Shown in pieces: positions 1 through 10,517 of a stretch of 64,000 nucleotides of DNA. Origin of the DNA: Phanerodontia chrysosporium (taxonomy: Eukaryota; Basidiomycota; Agaricomycetes; Polyporales; Phanerochaetaceae). Each line of letters starts with the position of its first letter. Within the stretch, counting starts at the first letter, position 1. Where the stretch lies: the NCBI GenBank assembly GCA_001910725.1, contig MJGA01000017.1:620001-684000 (forward strand), in the 5' to 3' direction. Both the position numbers and the translations under genes were made by a program. The notes beneath the pieces were generated by a model, which saw nothing but the letters and a program-made list of their open reading frames with translations, was not told where the DNA came from and made no database searches.

Positions 1-1
1 C

Positions 2-332
2 ATGTACATGAAGCTTTCGACCGTCCTCCTCTTCGCCGGCGCCGCAATGGGCGCAGCGGCAAGCGCAATCGAGGCGCGTCAGCCTCCTGTGAACTGCGTC
101 ACGCTCGGCTTGACGTGTATCAGCGGTGTCTTGGACGGCGACCTCGTACGCACCTTTCTGGCACCTCACTGCGAAATGCGCACTGACGAACGTCCGCCCA
201 CAGCTCAATGTCCCAGGCCTCGTTGCATGCCTCGAGGATATCATCACATGCGTGACCGATTCCGTACGCAGATTCCCCACAATTCGTCCGGACAATACTG
301 ACTGCGTTCGATCACAGATCTGCCCCCTTTGA
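2..332 (+). CDS. small secreted cysteine-containing protein (family A, copy 1)
   Basis: Three exons by eye: 2-145, 204-263 and 318-332. All junctions are phase 0, introns are GT-AG (58 and 54 nt), and the product is about 72 residues. Residues 1-24 form a signal peptide (MYMKLSTVLLFAGAAMGAAA), so the product is probably secreted. The mature part has Cys pairs spaced VNC-x6-TC and VACLEDIITC and ends in ICPL. The second intron is a multiple of three with no stop, so it could be retained. The start ATG is homologous to that of the gene at 1438. The gene begins at the window edge, so its promoter is not visible. No known domain is recognised; related small secreted genes lie at 1438, 5115, 6855 and possibly 9697. 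Confidence 0.6.
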
Positions 333-1353
333 GAAGGACCGTCGCCCCTACATGTTTCGCTGTCGGATGGAGCGGGGCTGCGTACACGCCTATGCGTGGA
401 AGTGATTGGAGGATAGTGCGCTAGGAGAGCTACCAGTTTCTCGATCTTTTGTCGGACGAGTTTGTTACCACCTGGATGTTGTTGTCATGGAATGATACCG
501 CCTGCGTTCAACGGCCGTTGTGTCCACAATTGCATGTTAGAGTGCCAGTCACATACCGAGTGATGCGATGTGAACCGACTGAGAGACGTGCGAGAGAGCT
601 GCCTCAGACGCGGTGAAACGGTACGATAATAAGCAGTACAGAGGAGGTCCCGGTTACTAGCAATCATGCCGCCGCCGCCTTGTGCACAACATCTCGCCGG
701 AGTAGGGTCAGTGGTTGCTCCATCCAGCGCAAGCCCCAGCTGGTTGTTGTTCCGGGCTACGCGATTGTCCTGCATAAATTTTCTGAGATCGTCGCGAGAA
801 CGACGACCAGGATATGATTCCACTTCCTCACGGCATTGAGGTGCTAGAACCCGCAGCTCGAACCTTTGAGATCACCCGCACTGCATGGAGTATCGAACCA
901 CCGTACGCAGGAAAAAAAACGAAGGACGGCGTACCTGGGCCGGCACCTAACAATGCAGATAACCGGAGCAACGAAGAGCACCACTTTGCTATGTTGCTCG
1001 CATAGCCAATCCGACGTTCCCGCACAATAAAAACTAGACATCGTGCGTCGCATACAGTAGCGTTGCCTGTTGTTCCTGGTCAGCGAGCGTTAGAGAAGCG
1101 GATCAGATGCAGCGCACCACGAGCGCGACGCCACAGTGCATGCAGCGGCGAAGCGTGTTGCAGGTAAGCTACTGTCACGCTGCGTCTTCCTACGAGTTAT
1201 GCCAAAGATACTGCTCATCCTGCCACATAAACTCAGTTTATACGGTCACTGCCGGTACAGACGCGCTCGTCTTGAGCGGCGACACGGTGATGCGGCGACG
1301 TATCGCAAGTCGCCAAGTTGCGACGTAGCGCCTGTTCTGAGCCCCGCCAGCCC
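333..1353. other. intergenic, no gene supported
   Basis: Several open frames of 60-110 codons overlap on both strands, but none has a signal peptide, a convincing splice pattern or similarity to other genes in the window. I see nothing further here. Confidence 0.5.
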
Positions 1354-1360
1354 TATAAAA
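1354..1360 (+). promoter_or_regulatory. TATA box of the secreted gene at 1438
   Basis: TATAAAA lies 84 nt upstream of the ATG at 1438. The same arrangement is seen before other secreted-protein genes in this window. Confidence 0.55.
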
Positions 1361-1437
1361 CGGTGTCGGTCGCAGGTCTTTGCTCCCCAGCTCAAGCCTC
1401 ACAGCAGTCTTCAAAGCTACAACCACCTGCAATCACC

Positions 1438-1798
1438 ATGTTCATGAAGCTCTCCACCGTCGTCCTCATCGCCACCGCAGCGGTCGGCGCCGCGGCCAAC
1501 CCGCTCGAGCTCCGCCAGACCAACCCCGTCAACTGCACTGCCGAAGGCCTCACCTGCGTCGGCAACCTGTCCATCTTCCAGCTGGTGCGCAGCCGCCCCG
1601 CGTTCGTGCGCGCGTGTTGATGTGTGCCGCTGACCGCGCGACGAATCCCAGCTCGACCCCACCTCGTCGGAAACTGCATCGCGGAAGCCGTCACTTGCGA
1701 GGCTGCCAGGTGCGCCCGCACACACGCCATTGCGAACCGTTGAGCAGGACGTGCTGACGCTTCCGGCCGCAGATCTGCGCCACTCTGCCCCCGCCTGA
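1438..1798 (+). CDS. small secreted cysteine-containing protein (family A, copy 2), possibly frame-damaged
   Basis: Exon 1 starts at the ATG in a good context (ATCACCATGTT) and encodes a signal peptide very like that of the gene at 2 (MFMKLSTVVLIATAAVGAAA), then NPVNCTAEGLTCVG. Homologous introns follow at GTGCGC donors. Exon 2 read in the family frame gives HLVGNCIAEAVTC, which matches the paralogue, but it is 58 nt instead of 60, so with homologous splice sites the frame is lost and the product ends without the last two cysteines at the TGA at 1796-1798. Either the gene uses other splice sites or it has a small deletion. The signal exon is clear; the 3' half is not. Confidence 0.4.
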
Positions 1799-2194
1799 TG
1801 AGAGGCGCGCGATCACCACCGAGTGACAAGCAAGTCGTGCGCGCGAGCGTACATCTGTATAGTAGTGAGCTGTAGCTGAAGGAGCCTAGGAACAATGTAA
1901 CACAAACGAATGACATGGTGGTTTACCATGCATGGGGTCTGCGGTCTGAATTACCGTCACACACGTAGAGAACAAGTCTGCGCCGGCGGCTTGTGAGCGA
2001 CATATAGTACCTGGAGCTGTTGCAAGCGGAATTGCGACTATATCAGCATTTCACAGACTTACGCACACAAAGTCGACTGTTCTGACATCAGGACTTGGAG
2101 ACCGAGCCGGCGACAGAGGTGAAAAAAAGCGTCGGTCGATAATGTGCAGGACTGTACAACAAGCAGCGTTTTCCGTTTTCGAATACAAAATCGT
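1799..2194. other. intergenic between two convergent genes
   Basis: Holds the 3' flanks of the secreted gene on the left (+) and the Cys-motif gene on the right (-). No other feature seen. Confidence 0.5.
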
Positions 2195-4250
2195 TCATTT
2201 CCGCCGCGGGCTCGTCTTCGTCGCAGCGACGCCGAGGCCCGCGAGCATCTTCTCCATGCGGTGGTTCGCCGCCTCGAGCTCGGCGACCCGCCCGAGCACG
2301 TCTGCGAGGCGCATCTCGGCCGTCCGCGCCATGTCGACGAGCAGCGCAAGCCGCTCGCGCACGTACGCGTCGCCGTGCGCGGCCGCGCGGCGCTCCTCGA
2401 AGCCGCCGCGCAGCGCCGCGTCGACCTCGGCGACGGACGACGGCACTGCGGGCCGCGGGGCATCAGCGACTTGCCTGCGCGCACATGCACCTCGTTCGCA
2501 CGCACCGGATGTCAGCGGCGACGCCGAGCGCCGCGGCTCCTCGTCCTCTTCCTCCTCCTCCTCGCGCCTCACGGGCGCGCGGCCCCGCAGGCGCATGCTC
2601 CGCCGCGACGGCGACTCGCCCGACGCGTCAGCCTCGGCCGCTTTGCGCTTGCGCCGCACCGGCGTCACGACGACCTCGGCGACGAGCCGTGCCCTGCCGT
2701 TCGCCGACGCGCAGGGCGCCTCTGCGGGTGCGTGCTGCTCCGGCGCTGGCGCAGACGCAGACTCCTGCGCCAGCTCTGCTGGCGGGGGCGCTGCGGTTCC
2801 GCCGCCGGCGTCTTCCTTCGGTAGGCGGCGTCGCACCGTCAGAGACGGGCCAGACGCACTTCGACTGCCGCGTCCGACACTCGAGGCAGCGCTTGAACCG
2901 CCCGCCCTTCGCTGTCAGGCACTTGCGGCCGTGTGTTACGCAGTTGCCGCACGCCGACGCGCCCTCCTGCGAAACAAAGACTCAGTCATGCCGTCCCCGC
3001 CTGCTGTCCCGAATGCTCACATGCAGCTTCGTGTAGTCCTCCACACGCACCGCATCCGGCGCCCGCTTCCTCTGCGCGTGCGACACCGACGCGCTGCCCG
3101 TGCCGTTTTCCTGCTGGGCAGGCTCGCCTGTCGGCCCTGCAGCCGGCCCTGTGATACCGACGCCGTGGCGGGCACCTCGCACGTGCCTCGTCTTCGACGA
3201 ACTCGCTCGTCTTCACTGCGCGCCGCCGCTGTCGCGGAGTCTTGACTGGTGGGGCAAGGATGGCGGGACGGCCGGCTGGCGCGGACTGTGATGGCTGCGC
3301 GGACTGGGCAGGCGGGGCTGCGGGGGCGGACGCCGGCGCGCCGCCTGGCGGCACGTATGGAATGAATCGCTGCGCACCAGGGTGCTGGATGTGTACCGGG
3401 GGGACGTACGGTGTCGTCGTTGGTGCCAGCATCGCGGACTGGCCAACAGCGAAGAAGGGGGCCTGTGGATTGGCAGCGATGCTCAGTGTCGTGTTCTGGT
3501 GCGGCTGCTGCGCTTCAATCGGAACATTTGGTGACTGCTCGCCGTTCCGTGTCGGCGGAGAATTGGCTGGGGGTTGAGCTGGGGGCTCTGTCGGTTGTGG
3601 TGGGTCCGTCTGCATAGGCTGATGTGAGCCCTCGCCGTTTTGCGCGGGGTGCGCCTGTGCAGAGGCGCTATTTTGCGCGAGCTGAGCTACATGGAGATCA
3701 GTTGCCTTCGCACAGATGCATTCCAAAGGACCTGACATTGCGGTGCCTCCTGGGCAGGTTCTGCACGCGCCGTCAGATCAATGCACATCAGGCACAAAGG
3801 GGGCGCACACGCACCAAGGAGCGGCTCCCACCACTTGTTCCCCTGAATCTGATCCCCGCGTCCCTCCATGAACTCGTTGTACTCGAACGGAAAGGCATGG
3901 ATGTCGACCGCCGGGTTCGCGGTCACTGCGTAGAGATTCGTGTAGTGCGTCAGCATCGGGACGACGGCCGTCGGGATCGGCACAGGCCCATACATCTTGC
4001 AGGCCGAGAGGTGGTCAAACAGCGCGGCCTGGCAAAACGTGAGCGCGAAGTCGTCTGCAGCTGGGGGCCCTCCGGCACGCACCATCTCCCAGTGCAGCCC
4101 ACGCGACGCCTCCGTCTGTGCGGCAGGATCTTTGCGGAGCCGCGAGCGCAGCGACACAATCGTGTACACGCGCAAGCACGCATTTGCGAACGCATACGCG
4201 TGGAACTCGCTCGGGTTTGCGGGGAGCAGCGTGGGGGGTGCGGAGGCCAT
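2195..4250 (-). CDS. uncharacterised protein with a doubled C-x2-C-x6-C motif and C-terminal coiled coil
   Basis: Five exons by eye: 3737-4250, 3183-3686, 3021-3127, 2837-2966 and 2195-2790. Phases agree at every junction, giving 617 aa. The N-terminal 170 residues are a Cys- and Trp-containing region, followed by a long Pro/Gln/Ala-rich linker and a basic patch (KTPRQRRRAVK). Exon 4 carries ACGNCVTHGRKC and, after ten residues, CLECRTRQSKC, a likely zinc-binding pair. The last exon has a basic patch (PVRRKRKAAEA), an acidic run of Glu/Asp and a probable coiled coil ending KTSPRRK. Nuclear and DNA- or RNA-binding roles are inference. A protein with a similar Cys motif is encoded at 26878-28804. 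The first in-frame ATG is at 4250. No function is assigned. Confidence 0.65.
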
Positions 4251-4746
4251 CACGGAGTTCAGCGCGCGCCCAGGGTCTCCGTCTGCTTCAGTGTCGTGAT
4301 GTGAGGTATCCAGAATGGTTGTTCAAGGTTGTCGCCCGGGCTTTTGCACAGAGGGCGGCGGGGATGGTGAGGGTGTCGGAGAAAAGCACGGCAAATCACA
4401 CGAAAATGGGACTATCTCTCCCGTAGCCTCGGTCTCCATATATGGAGATAGGCGCATCAATTGATGCGCTCTTGTCCTCGCATGCGCACCAATCTCGTTT
4501 GACTCATACACGTTTGTCGGAGAAAAGAACTTGATGTTCTATACTGCGCCACGGCCTTCGAGTCCCCAACGAAGCGATGCACGCAACAAGCCATATGGTG
4601 TAAGGAAAATAGAGTGACTTTCGAGAAAGCGCCTTTACATTTGCTGAACGTATGCAGCTAAACTGATACTATCCATCTCGCATTAACCGCCGCCGAGAAG
4701 CACTATTCTTGCGGTGAACGCGACTCTCTCGGACCCCTCCGTCGAC
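4251..4746. other. intergenic, no gene supported
   Basis: Upstream region of the Cys-motif gene (-) and downstream of the secreted gene at 4747-5115. Contains a minus-strand open frame of 62 codons with no support. Confidence 0.45.
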
Positions 4747-5115
4747 TTAATCGTCCGTGGCGGCACCCGGTATGAGACCCGTGAGACACGTCGCTAGCGC
4801 ACCCTGCAACCGCGTACGTGAGGGACAATCGCACGGCGTAAACGCAGGCAAGGCTCACCACTTCGCAGGTAGCGATGGTTGTGAGACAGTCCGTGAGCGC
4901 CGAAGGATCCGCCTGTAATGAGAGTGTAAGGCGAGATTCGGAACAGGGAGGGAGGGACAGCAACGCACACTCAGAGTACCCGCTTCGCCGGCCAGACATG
5001 CCGCGACGTCGGTGAGGCAGTCCACGCACGTGAGCTGGCGTTGTTCGAGGCGAGAGGACGGCGCGGCGAGGGCGGCGCCGGCGAGAATGAAGACGAAGAG
5101 GCTTTGCAGGAGCAT
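4747..5115 (-). CDS. small secreted cysteine-containing protein (family A, copy 3)
   Basis: Three exons read on the minus strand. The first ATG in frame is at 5115 (MLLQSLFVFILAGAALAAPS), a clear signal peptide of about 18 residues. The mature chain reads RQLTCVDCLTDVAACLAG, then ADPSALTDCLTTIATCEV from exon 2, then GALATCLTGLIPGAATDD before TAA at 4747. Donors are GTGCGT and GTGAGC; both junctions are phase 0. The LxxCL...TC spacing is shared with the genes at 2, 1438 and 6855. A minus-strand TATAAAAG lies at 5176-5184, 61 nt upstream. Probably secreted; no known domain. Confidence 0.65.
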
Positions 5116-5175
5116 GGTTGTGAGGAACAAGACAGAGCTCGAGAGCGATGAACAGAGTATGTGCCAGCGACCCGT

Positions 5176-5184
5176 CTTTTATAG
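5176..5184 (-). promoter_or_regulatory. TATA box of the secreted gene at 5115
   Basis: CTATAAAAG on the minus strand, about 61 nt before the ATG. Confidence 0.55.
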
Positions 5185-6442
5185 AGCTGCACATACCGAA
5201 CGCCGTAAGAACAAGCCGAAGCGTGCGCCGAGACGAAGCTCGCCGTCTCCGAGTCGTTCGCTCCCGTAGTAGAACGAGGGTGCGCACCGCCAACCTCGAG
5301 CTCGAGATTCCCGCTCTTTCTCCCACCTTCGTCTTCCATGACTAGCGTGACCTACAGAATCAGCACACAGCACTTGGCATGCTGGGTGTGTCTCCTCACC
5401 TTCGCTCCAAGTACATCTCTAGGGTCGCCATGTATGACTTCTATCCCCGGTCCCCAGTGCCCGCATCACGAAACGAAGCACCGCCGGGCGACCATACAAG
5501 CCATGTCATATCCTCGACTGCGCGTGCCATCAGAACGCGTACTCACTTCCCATAGCTGACCGCCACCCTGTCTCGTTTCCGACAATCTCCACCAATGCCC
5601 GACCATCAGCGCGCGCACGCGCGCGGCGCCTACATGCCGGACGCGCCGTGCTCCCTCGCAGACGTCCTGCTCGGCGAAGACGTACATCGCCCTCGGGTCC
5701 GCGCGCTCGTCCAGGCTGTATTCCGAGGGGCGGTGCACGCCCCGCAGTCAGCTTGGCAAACCACCGCCGCGGTGTATGGGTGCGAAAGCGCACAGACTGG
5801 CGGCCAGCGTTCAACACGGAAAGAGCTCTTCTCGTTTCGCCTGGACACCATTCCGTCATCGTCAGAGTGCGGTTAAAAACACCCAGACACGGCAGCCGGG
5901 GAAGAGTTAGCTACGGACTGCCAAGGCTGTTTCTGCGCGCAATGCATCGGCGACGCACCACGGAATGGTCGAAAAAACGCCTGCTCACGATTTTCGTAGA
6001 CAGGCCCTTCCAGCAGCTGTGCGCTTGATGCCGCCGGAGAGAAAACATAGGACTATGGTATCACGTGTAGACGCCACGCAGAGCGTAGGCGGGCCTCGTT
6101 TCTTGCACGCAGTCGTCCGTTCGAAAGAGCTGTGAGCGCTAAGCGCTCCCCGTCTCACCAGGCGCCGAGAGCTTCGTGGCGTCCGGCGTACAGGCGCCGG
6201 GTTGCCCACGGGCGGAATTGCACGGCCGCCTATGAAGCGATCAGGCGGGCAGCTCAAGAAGAGGACGGAATCGATAGAGGCAAGTACTGCGGTGTCTGTG
6301 GATGCGTTGACTGTACCATACAACCAAGCCACGCCGTCGCACCGACTCAAGACTCGAGCAGGAATCAGCACACTACTTCTCGTGGTATCATTTAACAGCA
6401 ACCGTTGTCCATGGCCGAGTGCTACAACATAACGGCTCAGTC
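5185..6442. other. intergenic, no gene supported
   Basis: Long overlapping open frames are present on both strands (for example a minus-strand frame around 5466-5859), as expected of GC-rich DNA. None shows a signal peptide, a consistent splice pattern or a recognisable domain. Confidence 0.45.
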
Positions 6443-6855
6443 CTACAGGCCGCCGACGGGGAGCGTTTCCAAGCCGCCGCCAAGCAGACCGCCCAACAGG
6501 GTAGTCAAGATGCTGGTAGGATCGGACTAGAGGGTGCAGCGTCAGCGCATGTCCTGCGTAGGCATCACGGGCGTACGTACTCCCAAGCAGGCAGGAAGCG
6601 CGGTAATACACGACAGCGCGACAGTGGGGTTCGTCTTCGGGGGAGGGCGCACCGTGAGCACAGGCGCAGCGTGCAGGGGAGCAGAGACACGCGACGTACA
6701 AGCACCGTGAACACGTTTGTCACGCACGACTCTGCCGCCGCGGTCAGACAGTCCGTGCTGGCGGGGGGCGTTGTCTGGCGCTCAGCGAGCTGGCCCGACG
6801 GGGCGCTGAGGGCGAGGCCAGCGAGGAGCAGGACGACGGAGAGCTTCCTGAACAT
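6443..6855 (-). CDS. small secreted cysteine-containing protein (family A, copy 4)
   Basis: Exon 1 (6706-6855) encodes a signal peptide, MFRKLSVVLLLAGLALSAPS, then STDCLTAAAESCVTN. Exon 2 gives TNPTVALSCITALPACLG, the same LxxCLxxxxxC layout as its relatives. It is joined in phase 0 by a GTACGT donor and a CTCTAG acceptor to a last exon of SDPTSILTTLLGGLLGGG and a hydrophobic tail ending at TAG 6443-6445. The product is about 95 aa and probably secreted. A minus-strand TATAAAAAG lies 60 nt upstream. An alternative acceptor inside the second intron would give a shorter product ending DMR at 6542. Confidence 0.6.
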
Positions 6856-6913
6856 GCTTGCGAGGAACTCGACGGTTGTCCGAGATGGAGACAACTGCAC
6901 TCGCCGGCCGCGC

Positions 6914-6922
6914 CTTTTTATA
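6914..6922 (-). promoter_or_regulatory. TATA box of the secreted gene at 6855
   Basis: TATAAAAAG on the minus strand, 60 nt before the ATG. Confidence 0.6.
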
Positions 6923-7520
6923 CCGCCCATGTGCACGCACACCGTAGCTGACCTTGCAAGCCTCCAGGAGACGAACGTCGCGACATCTCCGCTCTTTCTC
7001 CTTGCGCACGCTTCCAAGCCACAGGTTGTCTGGAAGAAACAGCTCCAAGACAAACAGACGAACCTGGCGTCGCTGCGCCGCGTTCGCAGGACGGGCGCAC
7101 CGCGGTGTCCCGTGCACGGCGGGCAGCTTCTATCCCCGTTTCCCACGGTTTCATCGGCAGCACCGTGAGCCACAAAGGTAATGTCATGTCCAGCGCTATA
7201 GATAGCATGCGCGATTCCGAGGATCGACTAACCGCTTGTCTCGTCTCCGCAATCTCCACCAATGGCCGGGCGGCCTGGTGCTATGCCGTCATCCTTCCTG
7301 GTGGGACTTGTGATCTCCTGGCCAACGAAGCGAACGTTTGGATGATGAGCTGATATATTGACCGCACGGAGACAGCCGAGCTTCGAGCTCTGAAGCTGAA
7401 GAATCAAGCCAAGCATGCCGCACGTATTGTAAGAGTGTATTCGAATTAGAAATCGCCACAGATGCAGCCGGTAAGGAAGTCGCAGCACCGGCTGTAGGGC
7501 CCGCAGGCCCGAGGCCGTAC
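6923..7520. other. intergenic, no gene supported
   Basis: Separates two minus-strand secreted-protein genes. No additional exon or repeat recognised. Confidence 0.45.
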
Positions 7521-8794
7521 TCACGCCTGGCGCGTCCCGTCGTCCTTCCCGTCCTTGACGTCCTGGTCGTCCGGCGTGACCGGCGCGGGGCACGTTGTCG
7601 TGCCCGCGGAGTGCAGGCTTGCGCACAGCCCACCTGCGGGCGCGTCCTCTGCAGCGTCGTCAGCGTCTCGTCAGCGCCGGCGGCAGGAGCGGACGCACTG
7701 AGCACGACCTTGACCTTTGTCCCGTCGCTGATGTAGTTCGTCTTGCTGTCTGAGGCGCACTGTCAGCGGGCCTGTGCACGGACGACGCCAGCGGAGCGCG
7801 TACTGATAAAGTTCTTCCACGTCGTGCCCTCTCCTGCCTGTTCGTGAGCGGAACGCGTCGTGCGTCAGGCTGCGGAGGCACGTACCAGCGTTCTCGCCCT
7901 TCGGCACACAGCGAGTAGCGGCGTTGGCCCCACCTGCCACGACTCAGCCTGCGGCCCCACGCAACATTGCACAACACACACAGACCTTCATCGTTCGTGT
8001 TCTTCGGCTGCTCGTCGCACGACAGGTCTGCGCGGAGCCGACGCACGTCAGCGCGTCCTGCTGTCTCTGATGGAAAGATACGCACTCGGCGTCGGGTTCT
8101 TCGTCCACCCGCCCGTGCCCTTCTGCGTCGCGCTGCACTTGTTCGGCGTCTTGCACGCCGAGTCCCCGCGCAGGTTCGCGTTCCGGTTCACGGTCACCTC
8201 CCAGTTCTTGTCGTGTGCGTCCCTGCCCTTCTTCTTGCCTGACACACCGTTCAGCTCCCACGAAGCACGGCCGTGGCGAGTGGGAAAAGGCTTACAAAAT
8301 ACGTAGTAGCACCAGTTCTCGCACACCGAGCCGTACCTGCCAATCGAGCCCCCAGTCTCAACAAACCAGTCCCGCGGACGAACCCGGCCGTACGCACTTT
8401 CCGCATGGGAGCTCGTATTCATGCATCTTAGGCGCAGCGCTGACGCTGGAGCCGCTCGCAGCAGCACTCGCCGTGCGCCTCATCAGCGCCGCATCGTGCG
8501 CACTACCGTTGCCTTGGACTGCTGCAAACCTGCGACAGACGTGAGCAGGAGAGGCAACCGGCGATGTGTCAGGAGGACGCACATATTCTTCAGCATGTCC
8601 TGGTCGGTGCCTGCGGCCATGCTTCCGGGATGCTGCTGGAACTGCGCCTGTGCGTGCTGGCCGTAGTCGCCGTGCTGAGCATGCTGGTCGTGATGGTCGT
8701 TGGGCCCCTGCGTCGAGCTCGGAAGACCGGCCGCGGCGTGCGCGCCAGAGTGGTGGGCCTCCACGGCGGGGCTGCTGTGATGTAGCCTGGGCAT
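7521..8794 (-). CDS. NucA/NucB-like secreted nuclease family protein (copy 1)
   Basis: Multi-exon gene read on the minus strand. In order: a His/Gln-rich exon (MPRLHHSSPAVEAHHSGA...), an exon ending MHEYELPCGK, YGSVCENWCYYVF, a WEVTVNRNANLRGDSACK exon, SCDEQPKNTNDEG, GGANAATRCVPKGENAG, GEGTTWKNFI, YISDGTKVKVVL, and a last exon with LCASLHSAGTTTCPAPV ending TRQA at TGA 7521. The CDEQP...EG, GA.AATRC.P..EN.GEG and DGTKV.VVL blocks match the order of conserved blocks in NucA/NucB deoxyribonucleases (known bacterial members: CDE/RDE, ENRGAGS, DGTRVLF). Endonuclease activity is inferred. No signal peptide follows the ATG at 8794, so the first exon may lie further upstream, perhaps in the model at 9121-9697. 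Confidence 0.65.
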
Positions 8795-9120
8795 CCCACA
8801 GGCCCGTCAGCGCAAGCAGGCGCACTGCGAGCCGCGCAGGATCGCACCAGTTGTTGAGGTTCGCATACGCGCACTGCGAGCCAGTCTATCCCTCTGTGGC
8901 ATCAGCACGCGGACGACGGCACGAAAAGCGTCCACGCACCCCCGTCCAGGCCATGATCGAGCTCCACCAGCCGAGTACGGTCTTCCTGGCGACGCAAGGA
9001 CCGAGTGAGCACAGAAACTGCAGCACAGAGGCGCTGTACGTTACACTGGAGGGAGGTTGAACGAGCCCGCGTCAAGCAGGGTATCATAGTAGAACTTCAC
9101 ATAATCCTCTGTGGCCAAGT

Positions 9121-9697
9121 TCAGACCGATAGACAGCGCGCATTCGACGTATGGAGCTCACTGAGCGTCATCGAACAGCCCCCTGGCGCCCATGCACACG
9201 ACCCCACAATGTCGGAATAGAGCTGCACACCGCATACATGCGTCAGCACCACGCTGCGGACGTGAAAGAGAGGACTGACGTGGTAGTCGAGGTCCGGCTC
9301 GTGTGCGGGGTCCAGGCATTTCCCGGTGCTGCAGCAGAGCGCCTCCAGGAACGGCTCGAGCTGGAGATGTAGCCATCAGCGCACACGCAGACAGCAAGAA
9401 GTGACGGGGACATTACCCCGGCGCAGGTCGCGGCCGCGAGACATGCCGGACTCGACCAGAGCGAAGACTGCAATCGCGGCCGTGAGCATTATCATCCCCA
9501 CGGGCGCCCCAGCACCCACGCACCGAAGACATGCACTCGTGGAAGAGCAGGTTGCACGACGCGTCGGGCGAGCCGTAGCAGACATGTGCCGCGCCTTTGG
9601 CCGTCGCGGTCGCGGTCGCGGCGACGGCGGACGCGGCGGACGAGGCGCCCAGAGCGCCTGGCAGAGCGACGAACGACAGGAGGATGCGCGTGTGCAT
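9121..9697 (-). CDS. secreted cysteine-rich protein, or 5' exons of the neighbouring NucA/NucB-like gene
   Basis: Exon 1 (9524-9697) starts with a signal peptide (MHTRILLSFVALPGALGASS) followed by an Ala/Thr-rich stretch and HVCYGSPDASCNLLFHEC. It is joined by a GTGCGT donor in phase 0 to SSLWSSPACLAAATCAG (9417-9467), and then to an exon starting at 9360 with LEPFLEALCCSTGKCLDP that stays open to TGA at 9121. Eleven or more cysteines suggest a disulphide-rich secreted protein. The N-terminal layout (signal exon, then a C-x4-C type exon) also resembles the NucA/NucB-like copies at 11816 and 49481, so these could be the missing first exons of the gene ending at 7521. Which is right cannot be told from sequence alone. 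Confidence 0.5.
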
Positions 9698-10517
9698 GAG
9701 GACGATGTTGTTGTGGTGGCCCAGCACCAGCGGCGCGTGTCCTCATATATCCGCTCCAGCAGCGATGGTCGAGGGCCCTGCACATGCCTCCGCCATCACA
9801 CCCATCGAGCCCGGACGCACGCTGCTGCATGGCAACCCGCACCCGGCGGTCGTCGGTGCGCCGACATTGCCCAGGAGCGATAGCTATCGTCGCGGCCTCC
9901 ATCGTCGCACGTCAGGTTGCGACGATCCTCGAGCACGCTGCCCGTTGATGGACGAGAGAGGAGCCGTCAACTGTTGATGTTTCAACTGCAAAATCGTGTT
10001 GCTCACCTGCTCGCGGCGGAGCCATCAGCCCGCGAGACACGACACTACTTTCCAACAGTCGCAGAGACCCTGTCGGGCTGCGCCTTCGAGATCCGCTGCG
10101 GGGAGGGCACGAGGAGGTCGTGCCCGTATATTCCATAGCGCCGCTCGGTAGACGTCAAAACAGATGATGCATACTTTGTCGTGTGCCTTACTCGCATGAA
10201 ACATCCCCAAGTGAGAGTTATGTGCAAGCCAGAGCTAGATAGCCCGAGACGGAGGGCGGTACTTCGCGACGGTAGGAGCTAAAACGTCCGGCGCTCGCTT
10301 GGCCCGGGCCCGATGGCACTTCACGACCCCGGAAACTGCGGACCCGGGGAACCCCGTACCGTCGCCAACCGGTGTTGTCGGAATCTCGAGTCTCGTTCGA
10401 TAATTCTGAGGCAATATTTATCACAAATCGCTGTTAAGAACAGATCCTGGTACTATAAGACGAAGATAATTTTCTTCCACGTTGGCGCTTTACTGGAGAC
10501 CCACACTTTGCGCGACC
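9698..10517. other. intergenic, no gene supported
   Basis: A TATATGAG-type AT-rich site on the minus strand near 9745 could serve the gene starting at 9697. No further coding evidence. Confidence 0.4.
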
